Shown here one piece after another: positions 1-10,737 of a stretch of DNA of 64,000 bases (position 1 is its first letter; every line of letters starts with the position of its first letter). The translations under genes and the position numbers were made by a program. The notes below the pieces were generated by a model. That model did no database searches. It was not told the DNA's origin and was given only the letters and a program-made list of their open reading frames with translations. Source of the DNA: Clarkia xantiana subsp. parviflora (lineage: Eukaryota; Streptophyta; Magnoliopsida; Myrtales; Onagraceae); the NCBI GenBank assembly GCA_036873135.1, contig JAPTYO010000008.1, positions 44,124,441 to 44,188,440 on the forward strand, given 5' to 3'.

Positions 1-2009
1 TACCAAACTCCACTGGTAAGGTGATTACTCCTAGCGGATAGGAGGTTGAACCAGAGAACCCGACCATCGGGAAGTTTGCCTCCTTCAGATCTTTCTTCGT
101 TTCTCTCATAGCCTCCAGCGCGTCCATAAATAGAATATCGGAGGAGCTTCCTCCGTCGATCAGAATTCGCTTCATCTCGTACCCGTCTACATCCAAGGTT
201 ACAACCAAGGCGTCATCGTGCGGAGTCTCCACGCCTATGAGATCCTCCGACGAAAAGGAGATCATCATTTCTTCCTTCAGGGTCCAGGATCGAGACCTCT
301 TGCCTAACACCACAGTCGTAGGAATTCTAGAGGCGTAAACCTCCTGGGAGGACGAGGTATCACCTCCAGCAGCAAATCCTCCGTGAATCACATTAATGGT
401 GCCCCGTCGTTCCTTGCGAGCACCGGACGGCTCCGGATCGGACCTCTTCTTCTTTGGGGACCGATCGCGGGATCGAGAACGGGACCGCGATCGGGACCGA
501 GAGCGGGATCGACACCGTTTATCCCCGACGAACTCCTTGAGCTTCCCCTTCTGGATCAGTTTCTCGATCTCCTTCTTCAGCTCTCGACAATGGTTGGTGT
601 CGTGACCATTTGCTCGGTGAAATCGGCAGTAGCGATCCGTGCGGGATCCTAAGAATTCTCCATCCTTCTTTGGGGGGGTACCTGGAGATACCTTGTCGTT
701 CCATGACCGTTAGTACCTCCGCCATGGAGCAGTTGAGAGGAATGTCGAGATCCTCCCTCTTGTCCTTCCTTAAAGAACGCCTATCATCCCTCCGACCAGA
801 GCGTCCTCGATCCCGACTGCCCTCGGGTTTGCCCTTTGACTTACGATCGTCGACAGGTTTAACCGACTGCTTCCCTTTATTCGATTTCGGGGGCTCCAGC
901 TCTCCGGCGGCTATCTTCGACTCCTGGACATCGATTTTCCGTTTCACCCTTTTCTGTAGTGCCTCCATATTCCACACGGCTTTCTCAGCCACGCTATGCA
1001 TTAGGTCGGAACCATAGGGGGCCGTTAGGTTTCGAATGAATGTACGGATGGTTTCACCCTCCGAGATTTCCTCATCAATCTCCGCCACACTGGCGCTGTA
1101 CCGCTGGTAATAGTGTGCCAGCGATTCGTCGGGCCTCTGTACTACCTGGGTCAGGGACCTCACACTCTTCAGCAAACGTCTACGACCCTGGTACTGCTGA
1201 ATGAACCGGTCGTGCATATCTGCCCAGCAAGTGATGCAGCCTGGGGGCAGACTAAAGAACCAGGTCAGGGCTCTTTCCCCAAGTGTGTTCGGGAACAGTG
1301 TACATATTATGTCTTCATTCGGGGCTCTTCCCAGACACGCCATGAGGTGCTTCTGGACATGTCGAACCGGATCTCCTTCGCCATCGTATTCCTTTATCGT
1401 GGGGATACCTAGCCCTGGCGGGGCTAGGGTGTCTATGAGTCGAGGGACGAAGGGATGAGTAGATCGATCCCTCAGCTCCGATACCAGCGGCTTCTGCTCT
1501 CCCATGCAGATGTTCACGATCTTTACCACCTGATCGGGGGTGATGGGACCATTCAGGGGAATGGTCATGTGCTGTACTGGCCCTGGCCCATCAACCACGA
1601 ACCTCTCTGGCTGAACGGACACCCTACTCCTGTCCTGGCCCCGGGGCGGAGCCTCCTGTACGTTCCGAACCTCTGCTGGTGGGGGCGCTTCTTCCAACGG
1701 GGGCATCTCCTCCTGCCTCTTCGCAGCCTCTCTCCGATCCAAGAGAGCCTCCACAGCTGCCAAAAACATGGGCATGGCTTCTGCCACGGCTCTTGTCAGG
1801 TCCGTAGCTGGGGGAGCCCCCTGCTCCCTATTGCCCTGGTGCTGAGCAGCAATCTCTTCGGGACCTTCATTGTGCCCCCCTGTCTGGGAGAGCTCAGCAG
1901 CGGGATGGTTCTGGTTTTCCTCCTGTTCTAGTAGTGAATTCAGAGTTGTTGCAGCGGGGTGACGGGAACCACCAGATTGTCCCTGTCTTCTTTGCTTGCC
2001 AGCCGCCAT
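1..2009 (-). pseudogene. gag-pro: Tat gag-protease, one frameshift, partial
   Basis: Structural polyprotein of the left-edge element. The start is the ATG at 2009-2007 (MAAGKQRR...), aligned with MAGGGKKK of the intact element, although the open frame extends further upstream into the LTR. The retrotransposon-gag core (...[11 protein letters not shown]...WADMHDRF...) is intact to about position 680. There a run of seven C (plus-strand G at 672-678) puts the frame out by one base. The downstream frame continues without stops through the zinc knuckle (C-x2-H-x4-H-x4-C), an Arg/Ser-dipeptide stretch and the protease motif DGGSS, then leaves the window. The indel is in a homopolymer, so a read error is possible. 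Confidence 0.88.
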
Positions 2010-2045
2010 CGATCGAGTAGAAGGCATATCAGCTTTTCGTTTGAT

Positions 2046-2063
2046 TCCCACAGACGGCGCCAA
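2046..2063 (-). promoter_or_regulatory. Primer-binding site
   Basis: Minus strand TTGGCGCCGTCTGTGGGA directly follows the LTR end and is shared with the full element at 35232. The first bases (TGGCGCC) fit a tRNA 3' end of GGCGCCA; the exact tRNA was not determined. Confidence 0.75.
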
Positions 2064-2263
2064 TGTTGGATCACGGTGGAACTCTGGTACGGACTTTGAC
2101 GGCGATCCTAGCTCCTTCGCTCCACGCAATCCTGCAAGAGGGGATAGACCGGGCGGTGACCCAGAATCCCTCTCCGATGCTTAAATGAGTATCTCGTATG
2201 GACTGGCAAGCAGTAATCTCAAGTAAGTATTTCAACGTAAGTCATCTGAGGTGACCTCTTGCC

Positions 2264-2271
2264 CTTTTATA
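2264..2271 (-). promoter_or_regulatory. LTR TATA box
   Basis: TATAAAAG on the minus strand, about 200 bp before the LTR 3' end, at the expected U3/R position for the retroelement promoter. Confidence 0.65.
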
Positions 2272-2324
2272 GGCGAAGAAATACCTCAGTTACCTGGTGA
2301 ACCGTTGGGGGTGGTTAGCCCGTA

Positions 2325-2464
2325 TCCCGCGTATCTCGGGTGTGATCCCGCCTATCTAGGCCATGATCTCGTTTATCTCGGCCACGCCCCGCGTATCTCG
2401 GCCACGCTCCGTGTATCTTAACCACGTTTCGCGTATCTCGGCCACGCCCCGCGTATCTCGACCT
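2325..2464. repeat. 20-bp tandem repeats in LTR U3
   Basis: About seven diverged copies of a 20-bp unit around CGTATCTCGGCCACGCCCCG lie in tandem upstream of the LTR TATA box. The same motif, in antisense form (GAGATACGCAGGGCG and similar), occurs at the corresponding place in the otherwise diverged LTR at 34860-34970. Conservation of a repeated U3 motif between diverged LTRs suggests transcription-factor sites (inference). Confidence 0.75.
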
Positions 2465-2756
2465 TATCCTCTGATAACGAGTCCCGACTAACATCGGGGA
2501 CTCCAGAGTTATCTCGTTGTGTCACCGCTCGGGACCCCTCGTCATCGTGACAGGGCCTATTGTTCTCAAGGATTCATCATCGGGGCCTACTTAGAGGCAT
2601 CTCGTCGGGAGCGTTCAGCTCGCTTGTCAGGTCCAACTCTGTCGGGATCTCTTATCCTCGGACTCCCTTCGTCGGGATCCTTTGCTTGGGCCATCTTGGC
2701 CTTCGTTTAGGGCCCACCGGGCCTATTTGCCGTTTCCTCACCGTTAAATATGTTCA

Positions 2757-3516
2757 TAAAAATATATAAGTGAACAATATAAATGGATTCATTATGGGAT
2801 TAATTTAAATAAAAAAAACTTATAACAAAATAAATGCGCTTATTATACGATTTCAATAAATATTAACGAATTAAATGCATTCAATATGAGATTTGATATC
2901 AGGATGTTACATAGGATTTTATGATTAAATGACTAATTTTTATCAAACGTTACCTGTCAAATTGCTGCTTTTCAACATTAGAATGTTGAATCTCGTACTC
3001 CTTAAACAACTCGACCTCAATCTCCTCGAACATCCTCTTTACGTTGTTGTCGGTTATATTGTGGATAGCCAAATAAAAGTTATTATACAAATAACAGTTA
3101 TTATTGCCTTGTTGGCTTTTTTTTTTTTTTTTTTTTACAGTTAGTATTGGTCATGATTCCGATGTTGCGTAAGAATAGAGCCCGTTCAGCATTATTAATT
3201 TACAACTTCTAATTTTTTTTTGGCCAAAATTTACAACTTCTATTAGAAGAATTTTTTTTTGCCAAACTAATATAATATACTTAATTCATGAAAGTTTACT
3301 AATTCATATGAATTCATGATTAACTTTCTATTACAATAAATATACCTAATTCATTGAAATTTACTAATTGCCATGAAATTGAAATTTACTAATTGCCATG
3401 AAATCATAAATCGGTATTTATGGATTGATCACGAGTCGAAATATGGTTAGGGCTCTTATGTGCCTTGAACTTATACTGAATTCTGTTAATCTTAATTTCA
3501 TAACATTTTTTTTTAT
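2757..3516. other. AT-rich intergenic DNA, no gene seen
   Basis: Contains a T run near 3117-3136 and low-complexity AT DNA. No coding sequence or clear repeat structure was recognised, except that the right end (from about 3278) begins a degenerate local repeat. Confidence 0.6.
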
Positions 3517-3648
3517 AGTCGCCAATTAAAATGAGATATTTTTTCCATATTTATTATAGCTATTGCAGCCGCTGAAACAGCTATTGGGTTGGCTATTGTT
3601 TCGTCAATTTATCGTAATAGAAAATCAATTCGTATCAATCAATCCAAT
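3517..3648 (+). pseudogene. ndhE: Plastid ndhE 3' fragment in nuclear DNA
   Basis: Read in frame from 3517 the conceptual product has a stop near its start and then ...[19 protein letters not shown]..., continuing [16 protein letters not shown]. This matches the C-terminal part of plastid NdhE (NADH dehydrogenase-like complex subunit 4L) as remembered. It lacks the N-terminal half, has an in-frame TGA near 3532-3534 and has no plastid context. It is a nuclear plastid insertion (NUPT), not functional. Confidence 0.85.
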
Positions 3649-3712
3649 AGCGGGAATCGAACCCGTGTCTTCTCCTTGGCAAAGAGAAATTTTACCATTT
3701 GACTATATCCGC
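3647..3712 (-). pseudogene. trnG-GCC: Plastid trnG-GCC fragment in nuclear DNA
   Basis: On the minus strand GCGGATATAGTCAAATGG begins a near-complete plastid tRNA-Gly(GCC): D arm, anticodon stem with TTTGCCAAG (anticodon GCC) and T arm GGGTTCGATTCCCGC are present. The 3' acceptor strand is replaced by ndhE sequence, so the acceptor stem cannot form. In plastomes ndhE and trnG-GCC are far apart (small and large single-copy regions), so the junction is a rearrangement. Confidence 0.85.
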
Positions 3713-4191
3713 ATTTTTTTCGTTCTTGATACGAAGTGTCGGAATAATATTTATTCCTAGTTAGGCCATATAACTTTCTATTACAATATACTATATTCAA
3801 GAGAATGTATTAATTGCTATAAAATTATCATAATTAACTTTCTATTAAAATATACGTAATTCATAATTTCTTTCCATTAAGATGAAATTCTGTATAAAAA
3901 AATTTATTGATCGGGACGAACATCACCTGCCCTGGTTTCCCTGTCTTGCTCTCTGTCGGGTTGATCTGGACCGCACATCATCATAATTTCTTTATATCAG
4001 TCTCTCTCCAATTTAGTTCTTACGTGCGTCCTATACAGTCCTACCCCTACGCCTACTTCTGTACCTCTACAACACAACAAGTTCGGTCCTATTTTTTTCT
4101 TTCTTTGCCTTTTTTTTCTTTATTGTAGTTTTTGTATTTTAATATATAATATATGCTAAAAGATAATGCATAGTGCATAGTTTTAGTTCCG

Positions 4192-4218
4192 CCCCCCCCC
4201 CCCCCCCCCCCCCCCCCC
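4192..4218 (+). repeat. Poly-C run of 27 bases
   Basis: An uninterrupted C tract in the left arm of the foldback element; the partner arm near 5045 lacks it, so it expanded after the element formed. Confidence 0.9.
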
Positions 4219-4369
4219 ACATTATGTCTATTTAAACAACCAAATATAATTATAGGTCAAGTAAAAAAATATTTACAAATCTAAGTCTGACCGGGTTGGT
4301 ACGTCCCGACGAACTGTACACCCAGGCCAACCCGGAGAACTGGAAAAAAAAAAAAAAAAACTTTTTTGG

Positions 4370-4925
4370 AATAGTAAAGTTGTAAACATAATTTTTTTTT
4401 TTCTAAAACTCTATTGGACATGGTAAACCCTAGAAGACAAATGTCAATTTGCCCTTTAGGGTTCACCATGTCTAATAGGGTTTTAGAAAGAAAAAAAATA
4501 CAAAACCTCATGGCACTAGTTTTATAATTTTTTTATTTTAAAAACTTATTCGACATTGTGATTTCCCTCTATGGTTCACCAATTCTAATAAATTTTTAGA
4601 AACAAAAATTACAATACTAAAAAATTACAATACTAAAAAATTACAATACTAAAAAATTACAAAACCTAATGGCACTAGTTTTGTAATTTTTTTTCTAAAA
4701 ATCTATTGGGCATAGTGAACCCTAAAGGGTAAATGTCAATTTGCTTTCTAGGGTTCACCACGTCTAATAGGATTTTAGTAAAAAATTACAAAACCTAAAG
4801 GCACTAGTTTTGTAAAAAAATTCTAAAAATCTATTGAACATGGTGAAACCAAGATAGTAAATGTCAATTTTTCTTCTCGGATTCAACATCTCTAATAGGC
4901 TTTTAGAAAGAAAAAAAAAACATTA
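4370..4925. repeat. Tandem palindromic units in the foldback centre
   Basis: Three to four diverged copies (about 130-150 bp) of a unit around CTATTGGACATGG...TTTAGGGTTCACCATGTC...CTAATAG. Each unit is itself roughly self-complementary, so the loop of the large inverted repeat is made of smaller inverted repeats. Short direct copies of AAAAATTACAATACT occur at 4612-4655. Confidence 0.7.
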
Positions 4926-5540
4926 TATTTACAACTTTACCCGGCGTACAGTAAGTCAAGCAGGTTAACCCGACCATACCTAAATTTGTAAATAATTTTT
5001 TACTTGACTTATAATTATATTTGATTTTTAAATAGGCTTAGCTGGTAAAAACTCACAATATGCAATATCTTTTAGCATATATTATATATTAAAATATAAA
5101 ATCTACAAAGAAAGAGAAAGATGGGACCGAGCTTTTTGAGCTGTAAAGGTACAGAGATAGGCTTAGGGGACCTCGCTTCGGTCACGCAGCTGAATTGTCC
5201 CGCTTTCCATAAATAGTAAGGTCAGAAAGCGGTTATATGTGTCTTAAATTAATAAAATTAAATAAAAAATGTATAATTACTTATTCTACAGGTTGCAGGT
5301 TTTTTATATAATTTTTTTTTTTTCACTTTTAGCTTCAAATGTTCATAACTTTCGTTTTATAAGACCAAATGATTCACGGTCAGTTGTGTTGCATTCGTTA
5401 TTTTACGAGTTTCGATTCAAGACCCATATTGATATATTTATTATAATGTATTCTGCTCACAACTGTCTAACAAGTCACACGTGCCTAAGTTCTATTATTT
5501 TTTTTAAAAAATGTACATGCTAAAATTATGTTTTTAACGC

Positions 5541-5963
5541 TAGGGCTGTAAACGAGTCGAGCCGAGAATCTGACAAGCTCGACACGACTCATTTTACTCG
5601 AGCTCGAACTCGACCGAGCCTTAATATTTTGAGCTCGAGCTCGACTCGGTGTCATACTCGACGAGTTCCAGCTCGACTCGATAAAGTTTTTTAAAAAAAT
5701 TAATTAATAAATGGTGTATTTTAGCTCGAGCTCGAACTCGACTCGATTAGGCTTTTGACTCGAGTTCGAACTCGACTTAAATAGGAAAAAGAAAAAAGCT
5801 CGATTAGGCTCGCGAGCCTCTCGAGTCGAGTACCAATGAACTCGAACTCAACTCAGCTTTAGAAAAAGCTCGACTAAACTCGGAATTTAGCGAGTCGAAT
5901 TCGAATATCGACTGAGCCGATCTCGAGCAGCTCACGAGTAGCTTGACTCGTTTACACCTCATA
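5541..5963. mobile_element. hAT-type MITE, 423 bp
   Basis: Left end TAGGGCTGTAAACGAG, right end the complement of TATGAGGTGTAAACGAG, with near-matching 8-bp flanks TTTAACGC (5533-5540) and CTTAACGC (5964-5971). The inside is built of CTCGAGCTCGAACTCGAC-like words, as in many plant hAT MITEs. Non-coding. Confidence 0.75.
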
Positions 5964-6030
5964 CTTAACGCATTCAAATTTTACAACTCAATTAAAAATC
6001 GAGTGTTAACACATTAATCATTGTAACGTG

Positions 6031-6262
6031 TAGGGCTGTAAACGAGTCGAGTCGAGCTGAGTATCTGGCAAGCTCGACTCGACTAGACTCGTTGTACTCG
6101 AGCTCGACCTCGAACTCGACCGAACATAAATTTTTCAAACTCGAGCTTGACTAGGTGTCATACTCGACGAGCTCATTCTCGGCTCGACTTGACTCGCCAA
6201 CTTTAAATTGTTCAATTAAATCATAAAATTGTGTATCTTAGATCGAGCTCGAACTCAGTTTG
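6031..6262. mobile_element. Truncated copy of the same hAT MITE family
   Basis: Starts TAGGGCTGTAAACGAG like the copy at 5541 and shares the CTCGAGCTCGACC-type interior, then fades into AT-rich DNA. No right end is visible. Confidence 0.65.
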
Positions 6263-7175
6263 AATTGAATATATATATTATGCTAGTTAGATATATTATG
6301 TTATATATAAACTTTTGTTAAGTTGTATATATTATAAAGACTCTATATAAATATTTTGTCAAAGTAATGTAAATATAATATTAAATTAAAATTTTAATAT
6401 AAATATTCTCACAAATATAAAAATTATATGCAAATGTAATTTTGTATTAATTAGTCATGGTTTGATTTAAAAAATTAATATATGTAGTAATATTATTTAT
6501 AATATAAACTCGGGTGTAGTTTATAATTTTGCGAAAACTAACATGTGTAATATAACTTATAATATAAAAAATAATGTAATTTATATTTAAAAAGCAAATT
6601 AAATATTTTTTTTTTTGGCCAAAAAAAGCAAATTAAATATAATTTTTATTTTTTAAGACATTTTATTATTTTGTCTTAAATAACCTTCTTGATAGGTTAC
6701 AAGTTTAAATAATTAAATTATTTTCTAAGTTATTATAACAAACTTTCCTTTTTTGTTTTAAATTACTATTTTTAGTAGGCGTGACCATTCCGCAGCGGGA
6801 TATAAGAATTTTCCTAGGCTTAGGTGTAGGAGTAGGAGTGTATGGGATGCACGTGAGAAAACTAAACTGGAGAGAGTCTAAAAATAAAAAAAATTTTGAT
6901 GATGTGCGGTCCAGATCAACCCGACAGAGAGCAAGACAGGGAAACCAGGGCAGGTGATGCTCGTACCCTTTCTATTAGAAAATACCTAATACATAGAAAT
7001 TTTGTATTGCTATAAAATTATCGTACTTAACATTAAAAGTAGATTTCAAGTTTGATTACATTACTTTTGAGACATGAAAGAATGAGCCACCATAACTAAA
7101 TGATGGAACTGATTCAATCAAAGCTTGTAATTGTTCACAGAATTGATCAGGCGTCTGCGAGCTCCTACATTAACT

Positions 7176-7638
7176 TAGGGTTGTCAACGGGGCGGGTCGG
7201 TGCGGGTATCGCTTGCCCCGTACCCGCCCCGCGGGTCGAGATGGTCGACCCGTACCCGCCCCACACAGTTCGCGGGGTGGGTCGGGTCGATCCGCGGGTC
7301 ACCTAATAGTGGTACATAATATATTATTAGCAGTTTAAACCCTAAATTTTATATTTACCATATACAAATTCAATTTAAAATTTAAATCACAAATAAAAAA
7401 TTTAACTTAAAATCCAAATACAAGTCACAAATCCTAATTATTTTAACTACGTATTATATTACCTATATAGTTTTATATAAATACGTGTAATATATATATA
7501 TAAATCATCCACATACAGAGCGGGGCGGGTCAACGGGGCAGGGCGACCCCAAAACCATACCCGCCCCACGGGTCAACGGGTTAAAATCGGGGCGGGGCCC
7601 CGCGGGTCACAGATTACCCGTGACCTGTTGCCACCCCT
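7176..7638. mobile_element. hAT-like MITE with GC-rich subterminal repeats
   Basis: Left end TAGGGTTGTCAACGGGGCGG; right end the complement AAGGGGTGGCAACAGGTC. GGGTCGAC / GGGGCGGG words cluster at both ends around an AT-rich centre, as in the 48898-49498 element. I could not find a matching 8-bp duplication, so the boundaries are approximate. Confidence 0.65.
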
Positions 7639-8328
7639 TCTGATTGAGTCACGCCCACATATGGAGACCAACATAATTGAAGGTGATTGAATCTGTGGCC
7701 AAGGTGGATAAGACTGCGAGGAAGGCAACATGCAAGACTACCAGCAAATTGGTGATGATTGTAGCAGAGATGGGAGTGACCGAAGAAGAGCTCTTGTTGT
7801 TTTGCTGGGTCTTCTTATTTTTATCATTCCTGGCTTCTTGCTGGATGTTCTTCTCGTTATTGTTTTTAGAGTAATTGTTGAGATATGAACCATGGTTCGG
7901 TTAATAATGGTTCTTAGAAAAAAGAAACGATTCAGTCCTTTGCAAAGAAAAGTAACGTTTCGTCCTTTATTCTTCAGTGATTTACAACATAACATATCGG
8001 TCCTCTACCAAAATAGTAACGGTTGTATGTATCTCTTAGGAAAAAACTTAGTGGATTAAAAACTGACTCTAAGATGTAATGAGAGCTTTTGGTAACGGTT
8101 GTATGTATCTCTTAGGAAAAAACTTAGTGGATTAAAAACTGACTCTAAGATGTAATGAGAGCTTTTGGAGCTCATCTAAGTATATAGAGATGTCTATGTG
8201 GATAATAACACATAAACTAAGAGAGATAAATGATGAAATGGACTAATTAGAATCAATTATTTGTACACATCATTGATTCATTTTAGTACTTGTCGACACT
8301 GCATAAAAGATTTTGAAATTATATTATA
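7639..8328. other. Intergenic DNA with one tandem duplication, no gene seen
   Basis: Apart from the 76-bp duplication at 8016-8167 nothing recognisable is present; short open frames at 7677-7874 and 7738-7995 have no family signature. Confidence 0.55.
8016..8167 (+). repeat. Perfect 76-bp tandem duplication
   Basis: Positions 8016-8091 and 8092-8167 are identical, starting GTAACGGTTGTATGTATC. The identity suggests a recent duplication. Confidence 0.92.
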
Positions 8329-8360
8329 CTAGATACTAACCCCGCGCACCACGCGGGTAA
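8329..8360 (-). mobile_element. Helitron 3' terminus
   Basis: On the minus strand: ACCCGCGTGGTGCGCGGGG hairpin, then TTAGTATCTAG followed by T. Hairpin plus CTRR-T is the Helitron 3' end. The body should extend to higher coordinates; its 5' end was not located. Confidence 0.65.
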
Positions 8361-9285
8361 AAAAAATATTTTAGTGAGTTTAACTTGAAGTATTTGATCT
8401 ATTCTAATTTTCAAATAAATTATATATTAACTAATATTCTTTAGAAAAGTTAATATTTTTGTAAAATGTTATATTACGACTCACGGAGTCACAGTGACTA
8501 ATATTACTTCTAAAAATGTACATTATGGTTAAAAAAAAATTGTATGTATAATGTTCATTATGATAGATTATCTACATAAATATATTAAAAAACAAATAAC
8601 TCTCTACGAAATTATATATATATATATATATGTCGAGATTTTATTTATTTCAAGTGGAGACTAAAATAGTATAGATAATTTTTTCTTAATTTGCAGTTAC
8701 TCAATATTTTATATTTAAATCTGTAGAGTCTTAAATAAATTAAGAAACGATGTATCACTTAGAGAATGTCTACGATCTCTATGTATTTATGTATTTATTA
8801 AATAAGTATAAAAAATAATTTTTTTTTATAATTAATGTCAAATGTATTTCTTTTGATATAGTTATATGAGTGAGATTTGTTTCTTAAAAGATGAATTATT
8901 TCAATCAATCGGAGATTTGCGTAAATTAATAATAATGAATGTCAAAAATATTATATCTTATGTATTTTCATAATATATTCTATATTGTAATATTATTTTA
9001 TGTGTTTATGATTGTGTTATTACTTAAAAAAATATGTAAAAAATCAATAAATACAATGGATATTCATTAAATATTTATTGAAATAAACCCTAGAATCCAT
9101 GCGATCGTTGTAAACCACACCTATTATTTTCTGGTCAATGAGCAGTAGAGTCACCTTAAGTTTAGGGTTTAGCCCAATACCATAAAGTTTTAATATGCAA
9201 TATATTATTTATGAGTTTTTATAAATTTAGAGAATGGATGGAAATTTTAGAAAAATTACATTTTCTCTTTTATGATAATTTAAAG

Positions 9286-9805
9286 GGTTAATAACTAAAA
9301 AACTGTCCAAGGTTTACACTATGTTAAAATTAGGTGTCTGAAGTTTGAAATGTTAAAATGGATTGTCTCAAGTTTCATTTTTGTTGAAATTTGGTGTCTC
9401 GGTGTGATTACTTTATAGAAGTCAATTCCGACGAAACCGTCTGTCAAATTCGAGCTCTCATACACATTCCCTTCTCGTCATCTTGCCGGGACTGTCACCT
9501 AAAAAGTTGGTCACATCCGAGCACGTAAATCTCGCTCTATTGTCTTTGGAAAATGGATCCACACCACTCTTCTAGAATATTTTTTTTTTTAATGTTCAAT
9601 TTTAGATGAAATTTGACGAAATTGTGAAAAGTAGAGAGTGATGGATTATGAGTGGGTTGGTGGGTTGATGAAAATGATTGAATGGAGATGAAAAGACGCA
9701 CAGAGACGCCAAATTTCAACAAAAATGAAACTTGGGACAGTTCATTTTAACATTTCCTAATTTTAACATATGGTAAACCTTGGACAGTTTTTTAGTTATT
9801 AACAC
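9286..9805. mobile_element. TIR MITE, about 520 bp, MULE-like
   Basis: Inverted terminal repeats of about 100 bp start GGTTAATAACTAAAAAACTG (left); the right end is the near complement, ending AGTTATTAACAC. Flanks TAATTTAAAG (9276-9285) and TAATTAAAAAG (9806-9816) look like a decayed 10-bp duplication. Non-coding. Confidence 0.72.
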
Positions 9806-10697
9806 TAATTAAAAAGATGTATGAAACTTTAAAATTCGTGAAGATGTTTCTAGAAAATCTTAACATGACTCAAATTAATTAGCGTCTATAGGATCGATCG
9901 AGGGAATATTGTCATAACAATCTTCAATAGATAAAAAAATAAAACATTGTCTTGACGGGACGTTAAATCGTTTAGTTCAACTTATGATGCAATGGTTCTT
10001 TAAGTTAATTAATTAATATATATACAACACTTTTAGTGCAGATTTACAATTAGAGGTTAAGAAAATAATATTACCTTTATGACGAAAATCTTAGTTATAG
10101 AGTATACGGATGAGTTTGTTGTGGTAGCCTACGTCCACGATCAAGAACGGAATCACCTTGTACGATTTGTCAGATCTCGGAGGAAGAAGAAAACTTATCT
10201 GAGAAGATGGGCGTCCTGATTTTTTATATAGCACTATAGTTATAATGAATAAAGTGCATTAACATATTTCACGAATTAATAAAGAAAAAAAAAAAACGTA
10301 TTTCACAAATTAAGTAAAGCTTAACCGTAATAATTGTAATTTATAGTCAATTTCAAGTACCTTTAGCTTCATGTTGGTGCCTGTTGTTTAATGTGGTCTC
10401 TCAACTATAACGTTACGTGTCAGGTCTGCATAATCATAATAACAAATAATCATAATAACAATGAAAGGGCGGAACTCACAATCAACGTCGGAAAATAATA
10501 GATAATAATGAGATCATATACACTACTCTTGATGTATTTGTTGTTTGAAGTTAAAAACCTCCAACGATCGCATGGCTAATAAACCGAATATGAGCTCTTC
10601 ATGACTGCAAAATTGAACGAAGCTGCTTCTAATTTTAAAAAACTACGGGTATATAAACTCATTTAATATAACTAAAATTGGTGTTTTAATATTATAA

Positions 10698-10699
<2 letters not shown>

Positions 10700-10731
<32 letters not shown>
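10700..10731. repeat. (TA)n microsatellite
   Basis: About 16 uninterrupted TA dinucleotides. Confidence 0.9.

Positions 10732-10737
<6 letters not shown>

Larger units (their letters stand above)
1..2756 (-). mobile_element. Tat-lineage Ty3/gypsy retrotransposon, 5' half, cut by the window edge
   Basis: Read on the minus strand, the order is LTR (2756-2064), primer-binding site, gag from 2009, and protease running off at position 1. Gag and protease are plainly homologous to the full-length Tat element at 34488-43977, and the LTR end and primer-binding site are the same. The LTRs differ strongly in length and sequence, so this is a related but distinct family. RT, integrase and the 3' LTR lie outside the window, so no target duplication can be checked; the five bases beyond the LTR (2757-2761) are TAAAA. 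Confidence 0.93.
2064..2756 (-). repeat. 5' LTR of the left-edge Tat element
   Basis: On the minus strand it begins TGAACATATTTAACGG and ends GTGATCCAACA, directly before the primer-binding site. The R/U5 end matches the end of the 744-bp LTR at 34488-35231. The outer boundary is set from the TG...CA rule and could be off by some bases because the partner LTR is not in the window. Length is about 693 bp. Confidence 0.8.
3278..3912 (+). repeat. Degenerate local repeats around the plastid insertion
   Basis: The phrase TAACTTTCTATTA followed by AATATACCTAATTCAT-like sequence recurs near 3325, 3775 and 3837, and again right of the foldback element at about 6969. Phrases such as ACTAATTGCCATGAAAT are also repeated. 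The plastid fragment and the foldback element sit in this tract. Confidence 0.5.
5168..6814. mobile_element. MULE-like non-autonomous element with 10-bp target duplication
   Basis: Flanked by perfect TAGGCTTAGG at 5158-5167 and 6815-6824, and its removal rejoins the right arm of the foldback element exactly. Both ends start GG and contain GGTCACGC, but the terminal inverted repeat is weak. A 10-bp duplication is in the Mutator range. No transposase is visible. It carries an hAT MITE and a second hAT-like fragment. Confidence 0.75.
3913..6968. mobile_element. Foldback (long inverted repeat) element, interrupted by a MULE-like insertion
   Basis: The left arm 3913-4325 is the reverse complement of 4938-5167 joined to 6825-6968. 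The outermost 65 or so bases (left GGGACGAACATCACCTGCCC; right end the complement) match closely. Removing 5168-6814 and one 10-bp duplicate restores a continuous right arm, so the original element was about 1.4 kb. The centre holds palindromic tandem repeats. No coding capacity was seen and no clean outer target duplication was found. Confidence 0.8.

Noticed and set aside
519..2129. Gag start at the first ATG of the open frame (2129)
   Set aside because: The frame upstream of 2009 lies in the primer-binding site and LTR; the ATG at 2009 matches the start of the intact relative.
3647..3712. Functional nuclear tRNA-Gly gene
   Set aside because: It is of plastid type, lacks the 3' acceptor strand and is fused to ndhE; treated as a NUPT fragment.
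3900..6980. Target duplication of the outer foldback element
   Set aside because: Candidate flanks (TTTATTGATC and CTTTCTATTA) do not match well enough; the tract is also locally repetitive, which makes chance similarity likely.
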